Shown here: one piece after another, positions 39,282 to 51,000 of the stretch
Numbering within the stretch: position 1 is the stretch's first letter
Layout of the letters: each line of letters begins with the position of its first letter
Source of the DNA: Reticulitermes speratus
Lineage: Eukaryota > Arthropoda > Insecta > Blattodea > Rhinotermitidae
Length of the DNA: 64,000 bases
Reading direction: 5' to 3'
NCBI GenBank assembly: GCA_021186555.1
Contig: JAJKFL010000014.1
Span: 31,926,033-31,990,032, forward strand
Notes under the pieces: model-generated
Databases searched by the model: none
The model's input: only the letters and a program-made list of their open reading frames with translations
Told to the model about the DNA's origin: nothing
Translations under genes and position numbers: made by a program

Positions 39282-40034
39282 TGCCGATCCCAGTGGCCGC
39301 GCGGTCTAAAGCGTGGGTCTTCGGCCGCTCGCTTACTAGGATCGTGGGTTCGAATCGATTTCCAGATTTCATCATCTACCCTCCACAACGGCACGATGCA
39401 ACTGTATGGATCATCGGTCATATGATTAGTTATATTACCCACTCCGACGCTATATCACTACAAGACTATCTCGATTTCTTGCGACGATCAAGGTGGAAGG
39501 CACAACATTCCAATGAACAACACAAACATTACGGACGATACCTCGAGATCCTAGAATAACTGAAATAGACATAAATACAATGCATTTCCATATAATACAG
39601 GCAACGACCCGGAGATACAAACGACAGTTATACCAACACGCGTACAGAGGTACACCTAACATACAGCAAGATCGACGTATACCAACGCGACAAGACATCG
39701 CAATCAAAGTAGTCAATAAAAAGAGTCAGCAGGAAAGGTAAAATATCATACCTCGTCCGAGCGACGGCATTGATGACAATTGAATGTAAGCTGGTTATGT
39801 TTAATCTGTAATATTGTTATGAATAAAGAATTTTATTAAAAAAAATCCCACCGGGGGCATGGATGTCTGTCTCCTGTGAGTGTTGTGTGTTGTCAGGTAG
39901 AGGTCTCTGCGACAGGCTGGTCCCTCGTCCAGAGGAGTCCTACCGACTGTGGTGTGTCTCAAATGTGTGTGATCATGAAACCTCGACGAAACGAGGAGGC
40001 CCAGGCCCATATAGGGCTGTCGAGCCATAGAAAA
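39282..40034 (+). mobile_element. tRNA-derived SINE (family B) split by a LINE tail
   Basis: The head 39282-39356 carries Pol III A-box-like (gtggccgcgcggtctaa) and B-box-like (gggttcgaatc) sequence. The body resumes at 39846 and ends in poly-A at 40031-40038. The whole is flanked by an 11-bp duplication, aaaagcgttac (39271-39281 and 40035-40045). Family B copies also lie at 33945-34203 and 38085-38343, reversed. Confidence 0.88.
39357..39845 (+). mobile_element. LINE 3' tail inserted in the SINE
   Basis: The insert interrupts the SINE exactly after gttcgaatc and ends 'aataaagaattttattaaaaaaa'. Its first 200 bp are open as FPDFIIYPPQRHDATVWI, then GHMISYITHSDAISLQDYL and a stop. That is the style of a LINE ORF2 C-terminus with a polyadenylation signal (aataaa, about 39824). 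Confidence 0.75.
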
Positions 40035-40197
40035 AAAAGCGTTACTTAGCATAGAATAATTGCGCTGATTTCTTCGTGTAAATGGAGGAAAAACGAAAAA
40101 CGTCTGCAGTTGCTGCCAATGCGTTATCTGACTATGCGTATGTCTTTATGACTTTTGCCACTACAGGCCTGCACAAAGGTGACCGGATAAATGCGCA

Positions 40198-40815
40198 CAC
40201 GACGAAAGCCCACACGACAATTGCTCACAGATAAAACCCCACTGTCATGAATGCTCACAGGAAAAATGCCCACACCGATAAATGCTCACACGGATATATG
40301 CTCACACGGATGAATGCTTACAAGGACAATTGCTCACAAGGATAAATGCTCACATTGATAAATGCTCACACGGACAAATGCTCACACGGGCGAATTGTCA
40401 CACAGGAAAGTACGCACATAGAAGAATTCTCATTTTCACAATACTATCAAGTAACGCAGTCTTAAAAGAGCGTGCAAACGGCAGCTAACGCAGACACACT
40501 AACCTCTTCAGCAACGGGTGACATTGAATCTTTAACGAAGAAAGACATCATTGGTTTTTGGGGAGGCACTAAGGACGTTAGTAAAAATAATTCCCAAGAT
40601 GGATTTAAAGACATAGTGAAATTTGTGGAAATTAATAGTCATATGAACATCATTGTAATAAGTGTCCTACAGCGACACGATTTATGTGATTGGTCTTGTG
40701 TTAACCCTGAAGTGAAAACATTTAATATAAATTTGGTGAATCTTATGAAGTCTTTTAAGCATGTTACAGTGACAAAAGTACAGCTACAGAAGAAATTTTT
40801 TACTAGACAATGTCT
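40198..40815 (+). repeat. Left inverted arm of the MULE composite
   Basis: This arm is the reverse complement, with moderate divergence, of 46560-47173. The outer part (40198-40440) is repeats ending in 'aatgctcacac'. The inner part (40480-40815) is a piece of CR1-like LINE ORF1, readable as LTSSATGDIESLTKKDI and GFWGGTKDVSKNNS. The minisatellite-to-LINE junction is the same in both arms. Confidence 0.85.
40259..40430 (+). repeat. 17-bp minisatellite (gataaatgctcacacg-type)
   Basis: About nine imperfect units of roughly 17 bp share 'aatgctcacac'. The mirrored array lies at 46950-47130. It is subterminal in the MULE arms. Confidence 0.85.
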
Positions 40816-40958
40816 CACACACAAAATTACGCACATGGAAAAATCCTCACATTCCCAATACTATGAAGTAACGAACTCTTAATAAAGCGTTATGTGAATG
40901 CTATGAAGTAAAGTTCAGTGTCGACACGGATACCCTAAACCAAACCACAGCCCAGAGA

Positions 40959-41100
40959 GGGTTCCATGACAAAAGCCCACACGACAATTGCTCACAGATA
41001 AAACCCCACTGTCATGAATGCTCACAGGAAAAATACCCACACCGATAAATGCTCACACGGATATATGTTCACACGGATGAATGCTCACTACGGTAGTAGT
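40959..41100 (+). repeat. Second MULE terminal-type repeat next to the transposase
   Basis: It starts gggttccatgac, then repeats the arm sequence (aaaagcccacacgacaattg and several 'ctcacacggat' units). It may be the true left end of the transposase-bearing element, with 40198-40958 belonging to an older or rearranged end. No matching 9-bp target duplication was found at either edge. Confidence 0.7.
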
Positions 41101-41402
41101 AATCTGTGCCCACAGTTAAGCCCCTACAAAACACGCTACAGCACGTGGGTTCCTGTACACACGACCGGACGCGAGCGGAATCGCACTAATCTTGTAATTT
41201 TATAACTTCAACTGCTACGTCTCAGCATCAACAGCAGCTACTAATTGTGCAACATTTTTACAACGAATAATCAACGGGCGTAACATCAGCTCCACTACAC
41301 CTCATCACAACGTACCATTGAGTGACAGTGTATTTTAATAGTGCAGTTGTTGGTAGACGAGTGATTTCTATAGTTTTATTAATTTTTTTTGTAGTGCCAA
41401 CA

Positions 41403-42747
41403 ATGGAGTTTTCAAGCAGCCAGAAGGGCAATCAAGTGTTGACTTACTTGGGTTTTGAATATCTGTGTTTTCGCAATATAAATGGAGTGCTGACTTGGCG
41501 ATGCAGGCAGAGTCGCTCTGTAAAGTGTCATTCAATTATGAAGACAAAAGATGGCAACATGGTTCAACAACCAAATGAACAGTGTCATGATTCTTGTCCT
41601 CAAAAAGCAGAAGCCAACGTTGCCAGAAGCAAAATGAGGCAAGACATGAGAGTAGTTAGTGCTACCCCTCGCAATGTGATGGGAATGTGTTGTCAGGGTT
41701 GAGTAACGATGTACTGGCCCATATGCCCAAACAATCATTCCTTGCGAGAAATCTTCTCAATCACAGAAAAGACGGTCATTTGCCTATTCCAACTACAATA
41801 AATTTTGACATTCCTGAAAGTACAGTCAACTGGTACTTCATGATTCAGGTGTGGATGATCCAGACAGAATTCTGGTTTTAGGTGATAAAGAACTCTTGGT
41901 AGAATTGAACAAAGATACAATCTATGGAGATGGCACTTTTGATAAAGTTCCACACATGTTTTACCAACTGTATACGTGGCATGCCAAGGTGGGTAACTCA
42001 TATCCGCCATGTATTTACATTCTGTTACAGAAAAAGAACTTGGACACTTATAATAGAATGTTTGAAATCATAAAGCTGTTGGTTCCAAATCTGGTGCCTC
42101 AAAAGGTTTTAGTAGATTTTGAGAAGGCTTGCATGAATGCAGTGAGGATTGCCTTTCCACACGCTGAGGTCAAAGGGTGTTATTTCCATCTGTGTCAGAG
42201 TCTCATCAGGAAAATCAGCAATGTTGGCTTGAAGACAGAATTTGAAACAGATAGAAATATAAAACTGAAGCTGAAGTCTCTTGCTGCATTAACCTTTGTC
42301 CCAGTCCATGATGTGAGGAGTGTCTTTGATCAGCTTGCCGCCACATTTCCAGACGAAGATAGCTATAATGAGGTACTCACGTACTTCTTTTCCACATACA
42401 TTGAGGGTGCAGCAGGTAGAGATCCCCAGTTTCCAATAACAATATGGAATCATCATGAAGCAGCTCTTGAACGGTCGCCTAAAACTACAAACTGCTGTGA
42501 GGGATTTCACAATGCACTCAATTCCCTATTCCACTGCAGTCATCCCAGCGTGTGGTTTCTGTTTGATGGACTGCAGAGGGACCTGGCTTGCCACAGATTG
42601 ACACTGGCTAATGCACAGGCAGGTCGTCTGGAGGTGAAAAAGAGAAGATATGATGCACTGCATGACTTGGTTGCCACTTCTGTGCAGGAATATGAGCAGG
42701 TGGAAGACAAACTGAAATATTTGAGGAGATTGGCCAACTTACAGTAA
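41403..42747 (+). pseudogene. MULE transposase with FLYWCH-type finger, frameshifted
   Basis: The reading starts MEFSSSQKGNQVLTYLGFEY and continues with W-x-C and C-x-x-H spacing typical of a FLYWCH zinc finger (residues 1-60). The transposase core lies in the frame 41851-42747. It has the first acid in YGDGTFDKVP, the second in VDFEKACMNAV, the C2H-like GCYFHLCQSL and the last acid in NCCEGFHNALNS, as in Mutator-like (MULE) DDE enzymes. Two frame changes, near 41690 and 41838, interrupt it, so this copy is probably dead. It lies inside inverted arms carrying minisatellite, as long-TIR MULEs often do. The family is confident; the exact clade is not. Confidence 0.85.
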
Positions 42748-42789
42748 AATACTGCATGTTTCAACTTCACTTCATAGCAAGCACATAAT

Positions 42790-45700
42790 TTTCAATATCA
42801 GTTTATTCACATTCCATGGATCTCTACATGTTACATAACCTTATTGATGTAGAAATAGTCAAGAGAATACAAGAAAGTAATATCAATAATATAATAATAA
42901 TAGTAAAAAATAGTAATAATATATACTTGCTAACAATTAGCAATTGTCATGAATATATGTAAATATAGTATATATAGCACTTGCCAATCCAAACCCAACC
43001 AGCTGCAATACATCATATACAATAAAAGGTATATACCCATTGCGCTACAGTATGCAATGCAATAACACATTAAAATGTTATATAATATTAAAACTTATCT
43101 TGTATAAGACCAAGATCATATAATGTACAATATAATCATTCAGAAACTGAACACAGTCTAGTTCAGCACACGCTAGTTACATCAAAGTATTCATCTATAG
43201 TGTAGAAAGAGTGATCATGTAAATAATTGCTTAGCTCTGACTTAAATTGTTTAGTGTCATTACTTAAATTTGTGATGCTCTGCGGGAGATTGTTGAACAA
43301 TTTTATACCAAATGGGTAAACTCCTTTTTGATATAGTGATAAATTTGAGGAAGGCTGGTGGAAGTCATATTTTTGTCTAGTATTTATACAATGGATATCA
43401 GAATTTAATTTGAATTTATCCTTGTTGTTAACTGCAAACAGAAGAAGTGATAGTATATATTGTGATGAAAGAGGTAGAATTTTTAAATTCTTAAATAAAT
43501 CTCTACATGAGCCTCTGCTTCTGCATCCTTCAATAATTGTGATTATTTTCTTTTGTATTATGAAAATTTTTTTTACTGTGAGAAGAGTTTCCCCAAAATA
43601 TTATCCCGTAGTTCATAATGGAGTGAAAATATGCATAGTACACCATCTTCAATGTTTCTTGTGACATAAAGGGCTTCATCGATCTCATTGCATAACAAGC
43701 TGCACTTAATTTGTGCACAGTTTGCTCAATATGTTTTTTCCAAGACAGTGCACTGTCCACATATATTCCAAGGAATTTTGTATCATATACCTTAGTAATT
43801 AATTTATTCTCATAACTAATGGTCAGATCAATTTGAGGACTATATTTAGTTGTAAATTGTATAAAATGGGTTTTATCATAGTTTAAATAAAAGTCAATTG
43901 CCTGTGAACCACTTATTTAAAATTCCAAATGTACTTTTTACATCATTTTTTAAATTTCTGGAATTATAATTGGTAAATATTATACTAGTGTCATCTGCAA
44001 ATAAAATTGGTTTAGCTCTTCTGTTGATAGTTTTTGATGAATCATTTATATAGAGAAGGAAAAGTAAAGGACCTACAATTCAACCTTGTGGAACACCATG
44101 CTTTATAATTCCCCAGTTTGAAAATGAGTTATGATTACAATTTTTACTTTGAATCTCCACTTTCTGATATCTATCCCTAAGGTACGATTTGAACCAATCA
44201 TTCGCTTTACCAGTTATTCCATATGAATTTAATTTAGATAGCAAGATAGCATGGTTAACACTCAAAAGCTTTCGCTAAATCGCAAAAAATTCCACCCACA
44301 TTTAATTTGTCATTAAAAGAACTTAAAATTACATTAGTTAGTTCATAGGTTGCTTTTTTGATTGATAGGTTTTTCCTAAATCCCAATTGATCTTCAACTA
44401 ATATGCGGTTAACAGTTAAGTGTCTGAGTATTCTGTTATACATAACTTTTTCTAGTACTTTTGAAAATGAAGTCAGTAAATATCGGTCTGTAGTTACAAA
44501 TCCAATTTCACCTTTTTTGAATAACGGTTTTACTACAGAGTATTTCATGCATTGAGGAAAATACCCTGATGACAGACACACATTACATATATGATTGATA
44601 GGTGAACTGATATAAATAGAGCTTATTTTAAGTTAGTGGAAATTTTGTCGTACCCATTCGCGTTGTTCGGCCTAAGGGATCTAATAATGTCTTCAATTTC
44701 CTGCGTTGTTGTTGGTTTGAGAATTAAATTTGGAAATGAATTGTTAAAAGCATCCGACAAACAAGACAGTGGCATCTTCCTATTATTAACCCTATTAGGA
44801 CTGTTATTAATACCACTACTATCACCATTATTAATAGTATCAACATCATAACTATCCTCACTATTATTATCCTTATTAATGCTGTTGTTATTAATATATT
44901 TAGTTTCCACCAGTGTGAGGAAATATTCATTAAATGCGTTTGCAATAACTTGAGGATTGGTAGTGCACGCACCCTCACTAATTATTATATTACACGTACA
45001 TTAATAGTTTTCCTCCCCGATTCCAGTTTCACTATTTCCCACGTGGTTTTATGTTTTATTGATGCTAGAATCTGATTGTTATAATTTATCCATTTGGCCT
45101 CCTTAATGACATTTGATAGAATTTTACAATACCTTTTGTAGTGGCTTTTTAATCTCAAATCATTACTGTTTCTACAGGCCATATATAGTTCTCATTTTCT
45201 ATTCCTGCTGTTATCCAGGCTTTATTTCTGATTCCTTTTTTGACTCTTATTAGAAGAAAACTTGAGTAGAAAGTCCCCAAGAATGTATTTTGGAAACAGT
45301 TAAATTTGGAATCAATGTCCTTGTCATCAAATACTTTGTCCCAGGTTTCATAGCTTAATTGTGTTACAAAATCTGCATTTGTAAATATTTGATATTATTG
45401 ATTGCTAGACTGCAGATTAATTTTATTTATCTCTATGGTCTGAGCATCATGATCAGGTAAGCCATTTATAACAGGTTCTACAATATAATTTTCTAACTTC
45501 GAGTTATCAATGAATATATTATCTATCGCTGATTTGGAACTACTTTGAACTCTTTTTGGAAAAGTAATGGTAGTGGATAGATTGTAAGATAACAACAATG
45601 AATCCAGGTTTTGTTTTCTGTTACTGTCGACAAGATATTTACAGTTATGTCACCACAGATAATAAATTCTGTTTTTGGGCTATGCAACATACTGAAGATG

Positions 45701-46905
45701 GATTCTAGTCTATTTAAAAACTGATCAAAATTTCCAGATGGGGTTCTATATAAAGTTAGTATACATATATTGTAAAATATGGATTCTAACTTTAATTCAC
45801 AGGTTTCCATATCTTGATCTTTACAGTAATCATCCAAATTGATGTTAGCAAATTTTAAAGTTTTGTGCACAAAAATACTCCTCCTTTATCTAGATCTTCC
45901 TACAATATTTAGCACCTCATTTAAAGTTTTCTGTGTGAACATGATCTAATTCCAATTGTCATATGGTGTTCTGTAAGGCACAGTATGTGGTAATGATGGA
46001 TGCAAGGAGCATAACAGTTCATTGATTTTGTTTCTCAGTCCTCTAATGTTCTGGTGGAATACCTTTAGCACTTTATTGTTTACACATTTTAAACAACTAC
46101 TAATTTCCTATTTGTTTTCTTTTACAGGATTTGTGGTATTGTTTGTAAAACTGCATACCTTGTCATCACTATCTGTTGGTACTAATACACACTTTTGACA
46201 GATCCATTGGCCATAAAAAAAATCCTGATTTCTTGTCACTGGTTGTTTCCTAAGTTTTCCTGATGAATGTGTTCCTCTTTCCTTCTGTTCCATCACACAC
46301 TCTTTTTTCTTCCACCTCCTTCTCCCACTACATTCTGTCTCACATGCGTCATCATCCCCTTGTGATTCCTCTTTAGGTTCTTCTTGTGTGATAATATTGA
46401 CCTCACTTGAAACATCACTTACACTAACATCCTGTTGTTTTCATATACATACTGATTGGTTCTTCTGTTTGTTTTTGAAGGACTGTAGTAGCAGCATTAG
46501 CTATTCTTAATGCTATTCTTTCTTTGCCTAACTTATTCATATGCAGACACTGTCTAGTAAAAAATTTCCTCTCTAGCTCTACCTTTATCACTGTAACATG
46601 CTTGAAAGGCTTCATAAGATTCACCAATTTTCTATTAAATGTTTTCACTTCAGGGTTAGCACAAGACCAATCACATAAATCGTGGCACTGTGTGACACTC
46701 GTTACAATGATGTTCGTATGACTATTAATTCCACAGATTTCACTATGTCTTTTAATCCTACTTGGGAATTATTTTTACTAACGTCCTTAGTGCCTCCCCA
46801 AAAACCAACGATGTCTTTCTTCGTTAAAGATTCAATTTCACCCGCTGCTGAAGAGGTTAGTGTATCTGCGTTAGCTGCCAATTTCACGCTCTTTTAACAC
46901 TACAT
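42790..46905 (-). mobile_element. CR1-like LINE, nearly complete but disabled
   Basis: Read on the minus strand, from high to low coordinates, it has an ORF1 segment with SGNH-esterase-like blocks (46887-46424: FWGGTKDVSKNNS, then LHMNKLGKERIALRI). An APE-type endonuclease segment follows (45870-45400: CILTLYRTPSGNFDQF, FIICGDI, SAIDNIFID, GLPDHDAQT). The reverse transcriptase comes last (44581-43160: NHAILLSKL, HGVPQG, PILFADDTSIIFT, VYDTKFLGI-like, then a C-tail ending VTSVC). An esterase in ORF1 is known for the CR1/L2 group. Frameshifts and at least one stop, just after HGVPQG (44065-44069 region), inactivate it. The 3' end is near 42790, just beyond the MULE stop codon on the opposite strand. 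Confidence 0.85.
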
Positions 46906-47182
46906 TACTTGATAGTATTGTGAAAATGAGAATTCTTCTATGTACGTACTTTCCTGTGTGACAATTCGCCCGTGTGCGCATTTGTCCTTGTGAGCAATTA
47001 TCCTTGTGAGCATTCATCCTTGTGAGCATTCATCCGTGTGAGCATATATCCGTGTGAGCATTTATCCCTGTGAGCATTTATCGGTGTGGGTATTTGTCCT
47101 GTGAGCATTCATGACTGTGGGGTTTTATCTGTGCGCAATTGTCGTGTGGGCTTTCGTCGTGTGGGCTTATGTCATGGAACCC
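46560..47182 (-). repeat. Right inverted arm of the MULE composite
   Basis: This arm mirrors 40198-40815. The outer edge is gtcatggaaccc (47171-47182), also present inverted at 40959-40970 as gggttccatgac, which I take as the MULE terminus. The inner half continues into the full LINE on the minus strand. Confidence 0.85.
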
Positions 47183-47379
47183 ACAAAAACAACCTACAGT
47201 GTCTAATGTAAGTCACCACATATAGTAACACAAATCAAATCAAGGACATCAAGTAAGCTGGGATGGAAACCAAACACATACTGAACTTTACTGAGACAAC
47301 CTCTGAGAAAGCAGCAAAGAATAACTCCGAAGGATATGGAATTGAGTGAAGATACAGGAAGTGTTCTGGAGCTAAATGA
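47183..47379 (+). repeat. 197-bp repeat, copy 1 (abuts MULE end)
   Basis: It is identical to 63803-63999 apart from one base (gtctaatg / gtcttatg). It begins at the first base after the MULE terminus gtcatggaaccc. Confidence 0.92.
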
Positions 47380-47940
47380 TATGACGCATGATACCAATAA
47401 ACAGGAAGCTAAAAGTAGATGTCATATTCTTCAGAAGAAAAGAAACAAATTATCAGTTGACTTCAGATACTCAAACCAAAAGGAAGGAGCACTCTGGTAA
47501 CAGCCTGTATAAATTACAAGAAGCAGTTTGTGAAGTTTACAGAATATGTCAAGATGGGCCCATTTGTAGCACAGACGGCAAGCTAAAAGTAGGAGACAGG
47601 AGAAAGAGGAGGAGTGGGAGGAGAAAAAGTACAAGACGAGGAGTTGGTCTGGAGGAGGAAAGCCAGAATGAATTGAAAGGAAGTGGAGAAAGACGAAGCA
47701 AAGTAGCAGGAGGATAGGCAGGGGAAGAAGAGAGAAAAATTGGCTACAGAGAGATGATACTAAGATACTGGATGGAAGGAGTGAAGCAAGGATGATGAGA
47801 TTAAACCGAAAAAGGGGGGAGGGTGAAAGAAAGAGGCAGACAAAATGAGAAATATTGTCACACAATAATCACTGCTCCAATGGACCCTACGAGTCTAAAT
47901 TTCCAAATCCTCCTTGAACATAAAACATACTTTCCTGGCT
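47380..47940. other. Purine-rich stretch, no exon confirmed
   Basis: The plus strand is dominated by gga/aag between 47580 and 47850. The 3' exon of the micro-exon gene would be expected at or below here, but no acceptor plus open frame convinced me. Confidence 0.5.
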
Positions 47941-47946
47941 GCATAC

Positions 47947-48009
47947 CTCTTTCTGAAAGTGTCTACTCCCTCCAGGTTCTGTTGAAGACTTCAAATCCTT
48001 CACTGCTCT
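47947..48009 (-). CDS. Micro-exon gene, exon 8 (A/B hybrid)
   Basis: The exon is 63 bp with acceptor ttatttgcag and donor gtatgc. It is open in phase 0 as RAVKDLKSSTEPGGSRHFQKE (read as 21 codons). Its upstream flank matches the type A introns, but its last bases and donor match type B exon 4, as though a deletion fused an A exon start to a B exon end. This is the weakest exon of the set. Confidence 0.5.
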
Positions 48010-51000
48010 CTGCAAATAAGACAGTCACACACATAATTCACAAAACCTTTCAAATAAAACCAACATGTATATAGTCAATGACAGATTTTTTTTACAGAGA
48101 ATCCAGCAAATTTGTGTGCTTCTGTTTAACAGACTCCATTCTCTGACCTTCCTTAATTCATTTGTCATTTGGAATTGCATACATTACACAGTGTGTCAGT
48201 GCACAAGACATAATAGGAAGACATGGACACTACTAACACATTACTAACACAAATTCTAAGCGTTTGTGATTAATTTCCATCTGTGTTCTGTCCCGTTCTC
48301 TGAGAGGCTTAACATAATTTGTGAACACACACATATTTAACCACCTTCCTGCCCACTCATTCAAAAAAATATACAGCCACACCTTGATAGAGCACCCATG
48401 AATTTTCATATTTTACAGCATTTTGATTTACCACCACCCTTGATATGCCGCCACAAACTGGTGAACAAACAGTGGTGCCATATTAGGGTTTGACTGCAGG
48501 TCCATATTCTGAAGTAACATGTAAGTAAAATTTCCTCTCATGCCAGTAACTTACATATTCACATACGTCCCGTCTAATCCCTTCAATCAGTCGACGGACC
48601 CTTTCCTCTGCTTTCTCAAAATCCTTGTCGTATTCACTTCTCTGAAATTATGATAGTCACATGTTAGAAAACAATGTTACTCAAAAGCTACATGTATCAA
48701 GTCAATGACATAGATTTTATTACAGCCTCCAGCAAGATTGTGTTCTTCAGTTTAACAGATTCTATTCTTTGATCTTCCTTAATTCATTTAATTGTGCTTT
48801 ACTATCACATACATTACACTGTGTATCAGCACGAAAGACAAATTAGGAACACAGACAGAAGCAGCTAGGCCTCACTTTCAGGCAATAGTTCATCACTTTC
48901 CTGGGCAGGGAGAAACAAACACAGAGTAACTTCCCTCCAGCTAGACTTAAGTCTGAGAAGGCAATCAGGGACAGCCAGCAAATCATTCAATTTATGGGAA
49001 GGGAAACAGATTTTCTCTTTTCCAAAGCATTCAGACTGGCTCTGGGGCCCACTCAGCCTTTTGTTCAATGGGTGAAAGGGGACACCTGCACCGGAGGTAA
49101 AGCTGCTGGTGCATGAAGCAGACCACTTGCCCCCATCCAATGTCAAGCTTAAGATTAAGTGAAGACAAATCTCCACTCTAGCAAATCCCTTCATGGCAAG
49201 CATAGGAAAACTTTCACTCTAAGGAATGTGTCATGCATTAGGTAGGGCTGTGCAGAAATCAGTAATTAATTATCTCAGCAAACTTCTTACTAAATAACTA
49301 CCAGAGGTTCTAGCAGTACGTAACATGCACCAAGACTACGTTAATTTGATATAAAGATGCAGCACACATTTCATGCTCTAAAATCTGCACTTCAAACAGA
49401 ATCACAGAATTACACCACACTCAATCACTCAACCAATCTTTCACTAATTCCGATTCAGAAACTCTGTCTTAAGCAAGCTATGGCCATTCAGCTCGCTCAG
49501 ATATTTGCACAGTTCTACTGGGCTGTGATGGCATACTACACCGAGATCTTATGAGAATTATGGAACTTTTGGTAGACATACTGAAAGTTAAAAACAACAA
49601 CATGCAATCTATGATGCTTCATACATTTTAACTGTCTAACAGAACACATTTCCAAGTCCTTCAAACACAAAAATATTCCTGTCACTGTGCCATACCTGTT
49701 CCTGTAGCATTGCCACTTCCATCTGCAGTCTTTGAATTTCTTCGTCTCTTGATCTTGTCTCCTGCTGGCACTCCTCGAGCTCCAGCTCCCTGTCCACTGC
49801 CATGGTTACCCTGTAAGCATTGGGAAAATGAGAAACACATGCAACATTTCTGGATGGAAAAGACTTCTATAACTAGACATATATCGCACAGTAATATAAA
49901 ATTGTATCTTTGTCTACTTTAAGTCATTCACTCTGAATCAGACGCGTCACGCTGGCTGGCTGTCTGGCTTGACAGTTCTGTAATGATGATGCGGTGTGGT
50001 GTGTCAAGAGTTACATTTCTTAAACAATCACATGCAACTGAATCAAATAAAAGCAAAAATTTTTGTTAACACACGTGTCACAAGTCAAGATCCTCATGCG
50101 CATTTCTCATTGCATCAGCTATCAACATGAGAAACATATTAAAGCATTTGTGGTGTTATGGTTTCATTAGCTAATGTAATCCCATGTATTATTGTGTCCA
50201 CATTTCCAACAGCTTTGTGAATTGCATGTGTTACTTATCCAACAGGGCTTGGCATATGAATTAGAGTGACTGTCGCTGATCCAACCACCTGACAACTTTT
50301 CATTCAGAGGTAAATGAACAAGGGTTCAAAGGGCTGGTGTGGAGACAGGGTTTCAATATACTGTTGGAAAAATTCAACTTCATCTTCCTCAGTTTTGAAA
50401 AGCAAATTTTCTGAACATACCAAGGTCATTCATTGATGGGCCAAAGCAGTATATTCATCTTGATATCTATCTCATAAAGAAGGTGTTCATGTGGTATTCT
50501 TTTACTAACACTAATTCATTCAAAGTGTCTGTGTCATAAATTTAATTTGTGTACTCTCTGGTTATTAAGGTGGTTAAGACAATACAATTCCCTGACACAA
50601 TGAATATAATTTGTGAACACACACCTGCTTAACCACCTCCCTACCCACTCATTCAAAGCAATATACAGTGAAATCCCAACACAGCACCCATGTATGTTAA
50701 CACAATTTCCATATATTACAGCATTTTGATATACCACCACCCTTGATATGCCGCCACAAACTGGTGAACAAACAGTGGTGCCATATCAGGGTTTGACTGC
50801 AGGCCCATATTCTGAAGTAACATGTAAGTAAACTTTCCTCTCATGCCAGTAACTTACATATTCACGTATGAGCCTTCCAAGCTCTTTAATGATTCTTCCA
50901 TCATACGGATTCTTTCCTCTGCCTCTTTGAGGTTCTTTTCGTATTCACTTCTCTGAAATTATGATAGTCACATGTTACAAAACAATGTTACTCAAGAGCT

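Noticed and set aside
40259..40430. CRISPR-like short regular repeats
   Set aside because: Units abut without unique spacers, are imperfect, and are mirrored at the other MULE end; a minisatellite.
47431..47865. 144-codon minus-strand frame in the purine-rich stretch
   Set aside because: Composition bias (serine/leucine/phenylalanine from ctt/tcc) explains it; not joined in phase to exon 8.
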